Shown piece by piece: positions 27,518 through 37,485 of a stretch of 64,000 nt of DNA. The position numbers and the translations under genes were made by a program. Each line of letters starts with the position of its first letter. The stretch's first letter is position 1. The stretch is from the NCBI GenBank assembly GCA_022766245.1, contig JALEPL010000012.1, positions 16,962-80,961 on the forward strand. The letters run 5' to 3'. The DNA comes from Lachnospiraceae bacterium. Lineage in GTDB: Bacteria > Bacillota > Clostridia > Lachnospirales > Lachnospiraceae. The notes under the pieces were generated by a model. That model was not told the origin of the DNA. It searched no databases and was given only the letters and a program-made list of their open reading frames with translations.

Positions 27518-28966
27518 ATGGATTTAGAACAGCAGAAAAGAGCCCCAATCTACGAGGCGTTAGAAGAATTTAAAAGCCGGCGGGTTGTACCCTTTGATGT
27601 TCCGGGGCATAAGCGTGGCCGGGGAAATCCGGAACTGGTAAAGCTTTTCGGGGAAAAATGCGTAGGACTGGATGTTAATTCCATGAAACCGTTGGACAAT
27701 CTTTGCCATCCGGTGTCTGTCATCCGGGATGCGGAGCAGCTGGCGGCAGAGGCATTTGGAGCGGAAAATGCATTTCTGATGGTAGGAGGGACTACTTCTG
27801 CCGTACAGAGTATGATTCTGTCTGTGTGCAAGGCAGGAGATAAGATTATTCTGCCTCGAAATGTGCATAAGAGTGCCATCAATGCATTGGTGCTCTGTGG
27901 AGCTATTCCGGTGTATGTGAATCCGGAAACCAACAATATGCTGGGGATTTCCCTGGGTATGGAGGTCAGTCAGGTGGAGAAGGCCATCAAGGAAAATCCC
28001 GATGCCGTGGCGGTTCTTGTGAATAATCCTACCTATTATGGTATTTGCTCTGATTTACGCTCTATCGTAAAGCTGGCGCATGAGCATGGGATGAAGGTTC
28101 TGGCGGATGAGGCGCATGGTACCCATTTGTATTTTGGTAAGGGGCTTCCCGTTTCTGCTATGGCAGCAGGGGCGGACATGGCATCGGTTTCCATGCATAA
28201 GTCTGGTGGAAGTCTGACGCAGAGCTCGATTCTGCTTTTGAATCATGGAGTCAATGCAGATTATGTTCGTCAGATTATCAATCTCACCCAGACCACCAGT
28301 GCATCCTACCTGCTTTTGGCCAGTCTGGATATCTCCAGAAGAAATCTGGCACTGCGGGGCGAGGAGTCCTTTGATAAGGTGGTCAAGATGGCAGAGTATG
28401 CCAGAGAGGAGATCAATTCCATCGGCGGCTATTATGCTTATGGTAGAGATCTGGTGAATGGCGGCAGTATTTATGATTATGATGTGACGAAGCTTTCTGT
28501 ATATACATTGGGAAATGGCCTGGCAGGTATTGAAGTGTATGATCTGCTGAGGGATGAGTATGATATCCAGATCGAGTTCGGTGATATCTGTAATATTCTG
28601 GCCTACATTTCCATCGGAGACCGGATTCAGGATATTGAGCGTCTGGTGGGAGCATTGGCGGATATTGAACGTTTATATAAAAAGGACAAAACGGGTATGC
28701 TGGCAGGGGAATACATTGCACCACAGGTCATTGTTTCTCCCCAGAAGGCCTTTTACTCCGAGAAGGTTTCACTGCCGGTGCGGCAGGCAGCAGGCAGAAT
28801 CTGTGGCGAGTTTGTCATGTGTTATCCTCCCGGAATTCCCATCGTGGCACCGGGTGAGATGATTACACAGGAGATTGTGGAATATATTATCTATGCCAAG
28901 GAAAAGGGCTGCTCCATGCAGGGAACCGAGGATCCGAAGGTGGAAAATCTCATGGTATTAAGATAA
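27518..28966 (+). CDS. speA: arginine decarboxylase, Orn/Lys/Arg decarboxylase family
   Basis: 482 aa PLP enzyme of the aspartate-aminotransferase fold (Bacillus SpeA-like, not the E. coli SpeA fold). The PLP lysine is Lys228 in SMHKSGGSLTQ; ADEAHGTH supplies the cofactor aspartate. Ornithine or lysine cannot be excluded from sequence, but the downstream agmatine deiminase and N-carbamoylputrescine amidase make arginine the logical substrate. ATG at 27518 preceded by AGGAG; an upstream in-frame ATG at 27470 lacks a ribosome site. First gene of the polyamine operon, 9 nt before the SpeE gene. Confidence 0.88.
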   Translation: MDLEQQKRAPIYEALEEFKSRRVVPFDVPGHKRGRGNPELVKLFGEKCVGLDVNSMKPLDNLCHPVSVIRDAEQLAAEAFGAENAFLMVGGTTSAVQSMILSVCKAGDKIILPRNVHKSAINALVLCGAIPVYVNPETNNMLGISLGMEVSQVEKAIKENPDAVAVLVNNPTYYGICSDLRSIVKLAHEHGMKVLADEAHGTHLYFGKGLPVSAMAAGADMASVSMHKSGGSLTQSSILLLNHGVNADYVRQIINLTQTTSASYLLLASLDISRRNLALRGEESFDKVVKMAEYAREEINSIGGYYAYGRDLVNGGSIYDYDVTKLSVYTLGNGLAGIEVYDLLRDEYDIQIEFGDICNILAYISIGDRIQDIERLVGALADIERLYKKDKTGMLAGEYIAPQVIVSPQKAFYSEKVSLPVRQAAGRICGEFVMCYPPGIPIVAPGEMITQEIVEYIIYAKEKGCSMQGTEDPKVENLMVLR

Positions 28967-28975
28967 GGAGACAAA

Positions 28976-29836
28976 ATGGAAATCTGGTTTGATGAATTGT
29001 ATACCGACCATGCAAAATTGTCGGTGCATATTGACAAGCAGTTGTTTTCCGGGGAAAGCGAATATCAGCGGATCGATGTGTTTGATTCCCAGGAATATGG
29101 AAAATTTGTGGCATTGGACGGAGATATTGTTTTTTCCGAAAAGGACGAGTTTATTTATGATGAGATGGTGACCCATGTTCCCATGGCGGTGCATCCGGAT
29201 GTGAAGAAGGTGCTGATCATCGGTGGAGGAGACGGCGGCGTGGCCAGAGAGCTGCTGCGTTATGAGTCCATTGAGTCCATCGATGTGGTGGAGACCGATG
29301 TGATGTTTGTGGATGTATGTCGGGATATTTTCCCGGAGATTGCTGTGGCTCTGGAGGATCCCAAGGTGCGTGTCTACTATGATGACGGACTGAGATTTCT
29401 GCGAAACAAGCATGAGGTGTATGATCTGATCATCAATGATTCTACAGATCCTTTTGGACACACCGAGGGATTATTTACCAAAGAATTTTACGGAAGCTGC
29501 TACAAAGCTTTAAAAAGTGATGGTATCATGGTGTATCAGCATGGAAGCCCCTTCTATAAGGAAGATGAAATGGCCTGCCGCAGTATGCATCGCAAGGTCT
29601 TTCGTTCCTTCCCCATCAGCAGAGTGTATCAGGCCTACATCCCTACCTGCCCATCAGGTTACTGGCTGTTTGGCTTTGCCTCTAAGAAATATCATCCATT
29701 GAATGATTTTGAGCCGGAGCGGTGGAAGTCACTCCATATCAATACCAGATATTATACGGCGAACCTGCATCAGGGAGCCTTTATGTTGCCAAAATTCGTA
29801 GAAGATCTATTAGAGCAGGAGGAGAAAAAAGCATGA
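28976..29836 (+). CDS. speE: spermidine synthase-like aminopropyltransferase
   Basis: 286 aa. SAM/decarboxylated-SAM site GGGDGG (83-88), catalytic region IINDSTDPFG, and YDEMVTHVPM family motif. Transfers an aminopropyl group to putrescine. No SAM decarboxylase (speD) gene lies in the window although a carboxynorspermidine pathway does, so two routes to spermidine appear encoded together. Overlaps the next gene by 4 bp (ATGA). Confidence 0.88.
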   Translation: MEIWFDELYTDHAKLSVHIDKQLFSGESEYQRIDVFDSQEYGKFVALDGDIVFSEKDEFIYDEMVTHVPMAVHPDVKKVLIIGGGDGGVARELLRYESIESIDVVETDVMFVDVCRDIFPEIAVALEDPKVRVYYDDGLRFLRNKHEVYDLIINDSTDPFGHTEGLFTKEFYGSCYKALKSDGIMVYQHGSPFYKEDEMACRSMHRKVFRSFPISRVYQAYIPTCPSGYWLFGFASKKYHPLNDFEPERWKSLHINTRYYTANLHQGAFMLPKFVEDLLEQEEKKA

Positions 29837-31113
29837 GCAGATTATTGATTATCGGATGTGGCGGTGTGGCAGGAGTTGCTATCCGCAAATGTTGTCAGAA
29901 CAGTGAAGTGTTCTCAGAGATTATGATTGCCAGCAGAACCAAGGAAAAATGTGATGAGGTGAAGGCCAAGCTGGAGGGAAAAACAGCCACTAAGATTGAG
30001 ACGGCTAAGGTGGACGCAGACAACGTGGAGGAACTGACTGCATTGATCCGCTCCTATCAGCCGGATGCAGTGCTGAATCTGGCGCTGCCCTATCAGGATC
30101 TTACCATTATGGATGCCTGCCTGGCAGCTGGAGTTGACTATATTGATACTGCGAACTATGAGCCGGAGGATACCGATGATCCTCAGTGGCGTGCCATCTA
30201 TGAGAAACGCTGTAAGGAGCAGGGATTTACTGCATACTTTGATTATTCCTGGCAGTGGCAGTATCAGGAGAAGTTTAAAGAAGCCGGCCATATGGCACTT
30301 TTGGGTACCGGTTTTGATCCCGGAGTGACCAGCGTATTTAGTGCTTACGCCTTAAAGCATTACTTCGACGAGATTCACACCATTGACATTATGGACTGTA
30401 ATGGCGGAGATCACGGATATCCCTTTGCCACCAACTTCAACCCGGAGATTAACTTAAGGGAAGTATCCGCCAATGGTTCCTATTGGGAGGATGGACATTG
30501 GGTGGAGACAGAACCCATGGAATTTAAATCAAAATATAATTTCCCACAGGTGGGAGAAAAGGATATGTACCTTCTGCACCATGAGGAAATTGAGTCTCTG
30601 GCAAAGAATATTCCGGGAGTGAAGCGGATCCGTTTCTTTATGACCTTTGGACAGAGTTATCTCACCCACATGAAATGTCTGGAGAATGTGGGCATGCTGT
30701 CCACTTCCCCGGTGGAATTCAATGGACAGGAGATTGTGCCCATTCAGTTTTTAAAGGCACTTTTGCCGGATCCGGCATCTTTAGGTCCCAGAACCGTGGG
30801 AAAAACCAACATCGGGTGTATCTTCACCGGTGTGAAGGATGGCAAGGAGAAGACCATTTATATTTACAACGTATGTGACCATCAGGAGGCTTATCGGGAG
30901 GTGGAATCCCAGGCGATTTCCTATACCACCGGTGTGCCGGCTATGATCGGTGCCATGATGGTGGTGACAGGAGCATGGAAGGGAACCGGTGTATTCAATG
31001 TGGAAGAGTTTGATCCGGATCCCTATATGGATGCATTGAACCGTTTCGGACTGCCCTGGGTGGTATGTGAAGACCCGGAGCCGGTAAAGGTATGGAGAGC
31101 AGATGAAGAATAA
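29833..31113 (+). CDS. carboxynorspermidine synthase (saccharopine dehydrogenase family)
   Basis: 426 aa. N-terminal Rossmann motif GCGGVAG (8-14) and family segment DYIDTANYEPED. By neighbourhood it is carboxynorspermidine/carboxyspermidine dehydrogenase (CASDH), which condenses L-aspartate semialdehyde with a diamine using NADPH. The frame is open upstream into speE, but ATGA overlap and the conserved MSRLLIIG start mark 29833. Overlaps the decarboxylase gene by 11 bp. Confidence 0.85.
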   Translation: MSRLLIIGCGGVAGVAIRKCCQNSEVFSEIMIASRTKEKCDEVKAKLEGKTATKIETAKVDADNVEELTALIRSYQPDAVLNLALPYQDLTIMDACLAAGVDYIDTANYEPEDTDDPQWRAIYEKRCKEQGFTAYFDYSWQWQYQEKFKEAGHMALLGTGFDPGVTSVFSAYALKHYFDEIHTIDIMDCNGGDHGYPFATNFNPEINLREVSANGSYWEDGHWVETEPMEFKSKYNFPQVGEKDMYLLHHEEIESLAKNIPGVKRIRFFMTFGQSYLTHMKCLENVGMLSTSPVEFNGQEIVPIQFLKALLPDPASLGPRTVGKTNIGCIFTGVKDGKEKTIYIYNVCDHQEAYREVESQAISYTTGVPAMIGAMMVVTGAWKGTGVFNVEEFDPDPYMDALNRFGLPWVVCEDPEPVKVWRADEE

Positions 31114-32245
31114 GAGTTTACAGGATAACATGGCGTCGCTTGCAACGCCATGTTATGTTATAGATGAGAAAAAATTAAGAGAGAATCTGGAAGTATTAAA
31201 AGAGGTTCAAGAGGATACCGGATGCAAGATTTTGTTGGCTCAGAAGGCTTTTTCCTGTTTTTATGAATATCCACTCATAGGAAAATATTTGGCCGGAACC
31301 ACCTCCAGCGGACTCTATGAGGCAAGACTGGCCCATGAAGAGATGGGGAAGGAGAACCATGTGTTTGAGCCTGCCTATAAAGAGGATGAGATGGAGGAGC
31401 TGGCAAAAATATGCGACCATCTGATTTTTAATTCTCTGACGCAGTTGGAAAAATATCAGGATTGCTTGCCGGGGGTTAGTATCGGACTTCGGATTAATCC
31501 GGAGTGTTCCACACAGGAGGGGCATGCCATTTATGATCCCTGCGCACCGGGTTCCCGGCTGGGAATACGGGCGGAGCAGCTGCAGGGATTTGATTTGTCC
31601 CGGGTGGAAGGCCTGCATTTTCATACCCTGTGCGAGCAGAATGCAGATGACCTGAAAAAGACGTTGGAAGCGGTGGAGGAACGATTTGGTCACTACTTAC
31701 ATCAGATGAAGTGGTTGAATATGGGCGGTGGACATCATATCACCAGGGAGGATTATGATGTTTCTCTGCTAAAGCAGTGCATCCGCCATATGCAGGAGAC
31801 CTACGACCTGCAGATCTATCTGGAACCGGGGGAGGCCATTGCGTTAAATGCCGGCTATCTGGTGACGGAGGTGATGGATGTGGTGCCGTCGGAACTTCCG
31901 GTGTTGATATTGGATGCCTCCGCAGCCTGCCATATGCCGGATGTGCTGGAGATGCCTTATCGACCGCCGCTTATGAACAGTGGAGCACCGGGAGAGAAGG
32001 CATATACCTATCGGTTAGGTTCACGGACCTGTCTGGCGGGGGATGTGATTGGCGACTATTCTTTTGACCGGGAGCTTAGCGTGGGAGATCGGCTCTATTT
32101 TGAGGATATGGCTATTTACTCCATGGTGAAGAACAATACATTCAACGGAATGGCGCTGCCGGATATTGCGGTCATGGAGGAGGATGGAACCTGCAAGGTG
32201 ATCCGCCACTTCGGGTATGAGGACTTTAAAGGAAGATTATCGTAG
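31103..32245 (+). CDS. nspC: carboxynorspermidine decarboxylase
   Basis: 380 aa PLP decarboxylase of the alanine-racemase fold (group IV). PLP lysine is Lys48 in [17 protein letters not shown] and the C-terminal [13 protein letters not shown] supply the substrate pocket. It removes the carboxyl group from carboxynorspermidine or carboxyspermidine to give norspermidine or spermidine. Which of the two is made here depends on the diamine and cannot be read from the sequence. Overlap with both neighbours indicates one transcript. Confidence 0.9.
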   Translation: MKNKSLQDNMASLATPCYVIDEKKLRENLEVLKEVQEDTGCKILLAQKAFSCFYEYPLIGKYLAGTTSSGLYEARLAHEEMGKENHVFEPAYKEDEMEELAKICDHLIFNSLTQLEKYQDCLPGVSIGLRINPECSTQEGHAIYDPCAPGSRLGIRAEQLQGFDLSRVEGLHFHTLCEQNADDLKKTLEAVEERFGHYLHQMKWLNMGGGHHITREDYDVSLLKQCIRHMQETYDLQIYLEPGEAIALNAGYLVTEVMDVVPSELPVLILDASAACHMPDVLEMPYRPPLMNSGAPGEKAYTYRLGSRTCLAGDVIGDYSFDRELSVGDRLYFEDMAIYSMVKNNTFNGMALPDIAVMEEDGTCKVIRHFGYEDFKGRLS

Positions 32246-32267
32246 GCGATTGGGAAAGGAAGAAGAA

Positions 32268-33374
32268 ATGAGCTATAGAAGAATTAGTGCCACTCCAAGA
32301 GAAGACGAATATCGTATGCCGGGGGAGTTCGAGCCCCATCAGGGATGTATCATGATCTGGCCCATTCGTCCCGGATCCTGGCCTCACGAAGCGAAAGCCG
32401 CCCAGCAGGTGTTTGCCCGGTTGGCAGAAATAATTGCGGAGAGTGAGGAAGTCTACATGCTTACAGATCCGGAATGGGTGGAACGGGCCCGGAAGATGCT
32501 GTCAGAAAAGATTCATGTGATTCCCATGGAAAGCGATGATGCCTGGGCCAGAGATGTGGGGCCAACCTTTGTGGTGAATAATGAAGGTTGCGTGCGAGGC
32601 GTAGACTGGCAGTTCAATGCCTGGGGCGGAATCTATGATGGCCTGTATCAAAGCTGGGAGAAGGATGAGCAGGTGGCGGATCTTTTTTGCCGGGAAATGG
32701 ATTGCCCGGTGTACGATGCCAGACATTTCGTGTTGGAAGGGGGCTCTATACATTCTGACGGAGAAGGCACCGTTTTGGTGACAGAAAGCTGTCTGCTTAG
32801 TCCGGGACGAAATCCAAAACTTACCAAAGAGCAGATCGAGGAAGAATTGAAAAAATATCTGGGAGCAGAGAAGGTTATCTGGCTTCCATGTGGAATCTAT
32901 CAGGACGAAACCAATGAACATGTGGATAACGTCTGTGCATTTGTGGCACCGGGGGAAGTACTGTTGGCATGGACAGATGATAAAGAGGATCCTCAGTATG
33001 ACATGTCCCTGAGAGATTACGAGCTTTTGCGCAGGGAAAAGGATGCCAGGGGAAGGAGTTTTGTGATTCATAAGCTGCCGATTCCCAAACATCCCGTATG
33101 TATAACCGAGCAGGATCTGGAAGGATATCAGTTTGAGGAGGGGGAGGATCAGAGAGAAGTGGGAGAACGACTGGCCGCCAGCTATGTAAATTTTTACATT
33201 TCCAACGGTGCGGTATTGCTGCCCCAGTTCGGGGATGATCAGGATGAAGTGGCGGTGCAGATCATGAAAGAATGTTTTCCTGACCGGGAGATCTTTCCGA
33301 TTTATGCAAGGGATATTCTGGTGGGAGGCGGAAATATCCATTGTATTACCCAGCAGATTCCCAAGGGAAAATAG
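32268..33374 (+). CDS. aguA: agmatine deiminase
   Basis: 368 aa guanidine-group-modifying enzyme of the peptidyl-arginine deiminase fold. N-terminal [16 protein letters not shown], central [14 protein letters not shown], the NEHVDN motif, and the nucleophile Cys359 in GGGNIHC. It converts agmatine to N-carbamoylputrescine and ammonia. ATG at 32268 follows AAAGGA; the open frame upstream overlaps nspC. Last gene of the contiguous operon. Confidence 0.92.
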   Translation: MSYRRISATPREDEYRMPGEFEPHQGCIMIWPIRPGSWPHEAKAAQQVFARLAEIIAESEEVYMLTDPEWVERARKMLSEKIHVIPMESDDAWARDVGPTFVVNNEGCVRGVDWQFNAWGGIYDGLYQSWEKDEQVADLFCREMDCPVYDARHFVLEGGSIHSDGEGTVLVTESCLLSPGRNPKLTKEQIEEELKKYLGAEKVIWLPCGIYQDETNEHVDNVCAFVAPGEVLLAWTDDKEDPQYDMSLRDYELLRREKDARGRSFVIHKLPIPKHPVCITEQDLEGYQFEEGEDQREVGERLAASYVNFYISNGAVLLPQFGDDQDEVAVQIMKECFPDREIFPIYARDILVGGGNIHCITQQIPKGK

Positions 33375-33438
33375 CTCTTGTATATTTTCACGATTTTTAT
33401 GAAAATTAGGGAAAACACTTTTTCTTTGAAAAGGAATG

Positions 33439-33447
33439 TGCTATAAT
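33439..33447 (+). promoter_or_regulatory. extended -10 promoter of nrdD
   Basis: TGCTATAAT at 33439-33447; the -35 region (33419-33424, TTTTTC) is poor, which fits an extended -10 promoter. No clear NrdR box pair was recognised. Confidence 0.45.
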
Positions 33448-33585
33448 CACTCTGCGATATGTAGTAGATAGTTTTTTATATAGATACAAGATATAGAGAA
33501 AATGCCGAAAACTGAGCTTTTCGTAAGGGGAAGAGAAAAATGCCGGAAACAGGCAGCAGAGGTAGGTAACATGTTGGAGGGAATT

Positions 33586-35775
33586 ATGGATACTGAGGTA
33601 AAAACAAACGTAATCAAAAGAAATGGTGAGGAAGTGGATTTTGATCTGACCAAGATTGCGAATGCCATCAAGGCGGCGAATGACAGTGTCGATCCGCTGC
33701 ATCAGATGAATGAATATCAGATTCAGGCAGTGGCAGACAAGATTGCCGCTCAGGTGAAAGAGTCGACCCATGCGGTGCATGTGGAGGATATTCAGGATAT
33801 GGTGGAGACCGGTATCATGGAGATGCGTGGGTATGAGGTGGCACAGAAATATGTGCGTTATCGCTATAAGAGAGAGCTGAATCGTAAGTCTAATACCACA
33901 GACAATGGAATCCTTACCCTGATTGAGAATCTGAATGAAGAGATTAACCAGGAGAATTCCAATAAAAATCCAGTGATCAATTCCACCCAGCGTGATTATA
34001 TGGCAGGAGAGGTCAGCAAGGATCTTTCCAAGCGTGTACTTCTGCCGGAGGAAGTGGTGGAGGCTCATGAGGCCGGTATCATTCACTTCCATGATTCGGA
34101 TTATTTTGCCCAGAAGGAGCATAACTGTGATTTGGTGAATTTAGAGGATATGCTGCAGAATGGTACGGTAATCAGTGAGACGCAGATTGATAAGCCCCAC
34201 AGTTTTTTTACCGCATGTAATGTGACAACCCAGATTGTGGCACAGGTGGCCAGCAACCAGTATGGTGGTCAGACCTTTACCCTGGCTCATCTGGCACCCT
34301 TTGTAGATGTGAGCCGTCAGAAAATCCGTGGGCAGGTGATTGAGGAACGCAAGGAATGTGGAGAATCGCTGGACGAGGAAATCATCAGAAAAGTAACGGA
34401 GAAGCGTTTAAGAACAGAAATCAAGAGTGGAATTCAGACCATTCAGTACCAGTTGATTACGTTGATGACCTGTAATGGCCAGGCACCTTTTGTTACCATG
34501 TTCATGTATCTGGATGAAGTTCCGGATGGACAGGTGCGCGAGGATTTGGCGCTGATTATTGAGGAAGTGTTGAAGCAGCGAATCCAGGGCGTGAAAAATG
34601 AAAAAGGTGTGTGGATTACCCCTGCATTCCCGAAACTAATCTATGTGCTGGATGAGGATAATGTTACAGAGGATTCCCGTTACTGGTATCTGACAAAGCT
34701 TGCGGCAAAGTGTACGGCAAAACGTATGGTGCCGGATTATATTTCCGCAAAGGTCATGCGGGAACTGAAAAACGGGGATGTATATCCCTGCATGGGATGT
34801 CGATCCTTCCCTACCTCGGAGGATGGACAGCGCAACCCCGACGGAAGCCGGAAGTATTATGGCCGCTTCAATCAGGGCGTGGTTACCATCAATCTGGTGG
34901 ATGTGGCATGTTCCTCCAATGGAGACATGGATAAGTTCTGGGAGATTCTGGATGAGAGACTGGAGCTTTGCCATCGAGCCCTTCGTTGTCGGCATGAACG
35001 TTTGCTGGGAACCCTTTCCGATGTGGCGCCCATTCTGTGGCAGCATGGAGCACTGGCACGGTTGGAAAAGGGTGAGAAGATCGATAAGCTGTTGTATGAC
35101 GGCTATTCTACCATCTCACTGGGTTATGCAGGACTTTCCGAAATGTGCATGCGCATGATTGGTGAGACTCATACCTCAGAAAAGGGACGTGAGTTTGGTC
35201 TGGCCGTGATGCAGAGATTAAATGATAAGTGTAAGGAGTGGAGAGCTGCAGAGAACATTGGTTATTCTGTATATGGTACGCCGATGGAATCCACCACCTA
35301 TAAGTTTGCAAAATGTCTGCAGAAGCGTTTCGGTATCATACCGGGTGTGACAGACAAGAATTATATTACAAACAGTTACCATGTGCATGTGGCAGAGCCC
35401 ATTGATGCATTCAGCAAGCTAAAACTGGAGGCAGAGTTCCAGAAGCTGTCTCCTGGTGGAGCCATCAGCTATGTGGAGGTGCCGAACCTTCAGAATAATC
35501 TGGATGCAGTCGTTTCTGTGATGCGGTTTATCTATGATAATATCGTGTACGCAGAGCTGAATACTAAGAGCGATTATTGCGAATGCTGTGGGTACGATGG
35601 CGAGATTAAAATAGTGAACGATGATGCAGGAAAGCTGGTTTGGGAGTGCCCCAACTGTGGAAACCGGGATCAGAATCAGATGTTTGTGGCCAGACGGACC
35701 TGTGGATATATCGGAACCCAGTTCTGGAATCAGGGTAGAACCCAGGAGATCAGGGACCGTGTGCTGCACCTGTAA
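33586..35775 (+). CDS. nrdD: anaerobic (class III) ribonucleoside-triphosphate reductase
   Basis: 729 aa glycyl-radical enzyme converting NTPs to dNTPs without oxygen. An ATP-cone occupies residues 1-90 (KRNGEEVDFDLTKIANAI). Near the C-terminus are the zinc ligands CECC and CPNC and the radical loop CGYIG (Gly707). ATG at 33586 after GGAGGG; in-frame starts upstream are possible. The activase gene nrdG is not adjacent, which is unusual; it must be elsewhere. Confidence 0.95.
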   Translation: MDTEVKTNVIKRNGEEVDFDLTKIANAIKAANDSVDPLHQMNEYQIQAVADKIAAQVKESTHAVHVEDIQDMVETGIMEMRGYEVAQKYVRYRYKRELNRKSNTTDNGILTLIENLNEEINQENSNKNPVINSTQRDYMAGEVSKDLSKRVLLPEEVVEAHEAGIIHFHDSDYFAQKEHNCDLVNLEDMLQNGTVISETQIDKPHSFFTACNVTTQIVAQVASNQYGGQTFTLAHLAPFVDVSRQKIRGQVIEERKECGESLDEEIIRKVTEKRLRTEIKSGIQTIQYQLITLMTCNGQAPFVTMFMYLDEVPDGQVREDLALIIEEVLKQRIQGVKNEKGVWITPAFPKLIYVLDEDNVTEDSRYWYLTKLAAKCTAKRMVPDYISAKVMRELKNGDVYPCMGCRSFPTSEDGQRNPDGSRKYYGRFNQGVVTINLVDVACSSNGDMDKFWEILDERLELCHRALRCRHERLLGTLSDVAPILWQHGALARLEKGEKIDKLLYDGYSTISLGYAGLSEMCMRMIGETHTSEKGREFGLAVMQRLNDKCKEWRAAENIGYSVYGTPMESTTYKFAKCLQKRFGIIPGVTDKNYITNSYHVHVAEPIDAFSKLKLEAEFQKLSPGGAISYVEVPNLQNNLDAVVSVMRFIYDNIVYAELNTKSDYCECCGYDGEIKIVNDDAGKLVWECPNCGNRDQNQMFVARRTCGYIGTQFWNQGRTQEIRDRVLHL

Positions 35776-35799
35776 TATATTCTGGGAGGAGAGCAGGCA

Positions 35800-36042
35800 A
35801 TGCAAGGGAAAGATGTTCTATATAATGGACAAGTGCTTACATTAACAAAATATTTTGGAGTCCCATGTCTATTTATTAGAAATGCCTCTCAGATATCTAT
35901 ACCCAAAATGCAATTTGTAGGTGGGTATCCGAATGAATACTGTATTTATATTAGCGATTTAACTGATCAGGAAAAGAGTAGGATAACAGATTTGAATGGA
36001 AAACCATTCAATTTGGAAGAAGAAATAAGTAAGTTGCAATAA
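35800..36042 (+). CDS. small protein of unknown function after nrdD
   Basis: 80 aa, no recognised domain, no signal peptide. Beta-rich first half (VLTLTKYFGVPCLFIRNAS) and a charged C-terminus. GGGAGGAGAG sits about 8 nt before the ATG, and the gene is 24 bp after nrdD, so it is probably translated from the nrdD transcript. It takes the place where nrdG is often found, but is unrelated to a radical-SAM activase. Confidence 0.6.
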   Translation: MQGKDVLYNGQVLTLTKYFGVPCLFIRNASQISIPKMQFVGGYPNEYCIYISDLTDQEKSRITDLNGKPFNLEEEISKLQ

Positions 36043-36120
36043 AGTCAAATTGGGGTTTGCAGACGTGATTAATTGATTGATAAAGAAAATGGTTTCATAT
36101 CTGTTGGCACAAAATAAGAA

Positions 36121-36445
36121 TTTCATACCTGCCGATATCAAAATGAGGAAATAGGTATGAAAAAAGTATGAAACTGCTCAGGGATGAGAAAATTTTTCAT
36201 ACCTGTAGACGCCCAAAAGAGGTTATAGGTATGAATTTGATATGAAAATTGCTCAGGGATGAGAAAATTTTTCATACCTGTAGACGCCAAAAAGAGGTTA
36301 TAGGTATGAAATTGATATGAAAACTGCTCAGGGATGAGAAAATTTTTCATACCTGTAGACGCCAAAAAGAGGTTATAGGTATGAAATTGATATGAAAACT
36401 GCTCAGGGACGAGAGAAGATTTCATACCTGTCGATGCTCGAGGGG
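36121..36445. repeat. 75-nt tandem repeat, 4 full units plus a degenerate end
   Basis: Units begin at 36121, 36195, 36270, 36345 and 36420 (period 74-75). Each contains TTTCATACCT and its reverse complement AGGTATGAAA, forming a 10-bp hairpin around TGTAGACGCC-AAAAAGAGG-type loop sequence. Between units TATGAAAA pairs with TTTTTCATA, so alternative hairpins are possible. The last unit has lost its right arm. Not CRISPR: repeats are adjoining and spacers absent. Confidence 0.9.
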
Positions 36446-36564
36446 GAATAGGTCTAACGGTAGCTTACAAATTTAGAAGTCGACAACTCCCAATTGACAT
36501 GAATCATTTTAGTGGAAGAAAATGTGTAGAATAGAAGATGTGTGAAAATAAAAAGGAGACCAAT

Positions 36565-37443
36565 ATGCGGAACGTGAAAGTGGCAGCGCTTCAGATGCGC
36601 TGCAAGGAAAGTATAGAGGAAAATATTAACAAGGCATTGGAGCTGGCAGGGCGGGCAGCAGATATGGGGGCACAGGTTATCCTACCTTCAGAACTGTTTG
36701 AACGCCCTTATTTTTGCCAGGAGCGACGGTACGAGTATTATGAATATGCCACTCCCGTAGAGGAGAATCCGGCAGTACAGGCTTTCAGCCGTTTTGCTGC
36801 AGAGCGTCAAGTGGTAGTTCCGGTAAGCTTTTATGAAAAAGACAGACTGCGCACTTTTAATTCGATTGCCATGATTGACGCGGACGGTAGCAATCTGGGA
36901 GTATATCGCAAAACCCATATTCCCGATGACCATTATTACCAGGAAAAATTCTATTTTGTGCCGGGAGACACCGGATTTCGCACCTTTGACACCCGCTATG
37001 GCACCATTGGTGTGGGCATCTGTTGGGATCAGTGGTTCCCTGAGACTGCCCGGTGTATGGCATTGATGGGAGCGGAGCTTTTAATGTATCCTACTGCTAT
37101 TGGCAGCGAGCCCATTCTGGGCTGCGATAGTATGGGGCATTGGCGCAGATGCATGCAGGGTCATGCCGCTGCAAATCTCATTCCCGTGGTGGCCGCAAAT
37201 CGCATCGGAGAAGAAAAAGTTCGGCCCTGCCCGGAGAATGGCAATCAGGAGTCGGCATTGACTTTTTATGGATCATCTTTTATCACGGACGAGACCGGGG
37301 CATTGGTGGCCGAGGCGGGGCGGGAAGAAGAAACGGTGCTTGTGGCAGAGTTTGACCTGGATGAGCTGGCAAAATCCCGACTGAACTGGGGACTGTTCCG
37401 GGATCGAAGACCGGAGCAGTATCATTTGATTGCGGAGAGATAG
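36565..37443 (+). CDS. aguB: N-carbamoylputrescine amidase
   Basis: 292 aa nitrilase-superfamily enzyme with the Glu43-Lys116-Cys153 triad (PSELFERPYF, YRKTHIPDDHYYQEKFY, GICWDQWFPE). Hydrolyses N-carbamoylputrescine to putrescine, completing the step begun by AguA. ATG at 36565 after AAAAGGAG. Separated from aguA by 3.2 kb (nrdD, a small gene, and tandem repeats), so it is probably transcribed on its own; a TTGACA at 36494-36499 is present but no well-spaced -10 was found. Confidence 0.92.
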   Translation: MRNVKVAALQMRCKESIEENINKALELAGRAADMGAQVILPSELFERPYFCQERRYEYYEYATPVEENPAVQAFSRFAAERQVVVPVSFYEKDRLRTFNSIAMIDADGSNLGVYRKTHIPDDHYYQEKFYFVPGDTGFRTFDTRYGTIGVGICWDQWFPETARCMALMGAELLMYPTAIGSEPILGCDSMGHWRRCMQGHAAANLIPVVAANRIGEEKVRPCPENGNQESALTFYGSSFITDETGALVAEAGREEETVLVAEFDLDELAKSRLNWGLFRDRRPEQYHLIAER

Positions 37444-37485
37444 GAAACAATTGCATTTTTTGTGGTGGGACAAATATAAAATACA

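Noticed and set aside
32502..33341. Long minus-strand frame opposite agmatine deiminase
   Set aside because: Antisense to a gene with a complete active site.
36138..36425. Minus-strand open frame of 95 codons made of 25-residue repeats
   Set aside because: It arises because the tandem repeat period (75 nt) is a multiple of three; no ribosome site and no homology are seen.
36121..36445. CRISPR array
   Set aside because: Units adjoin each other and have no unique spacers, and no cas genes are near.
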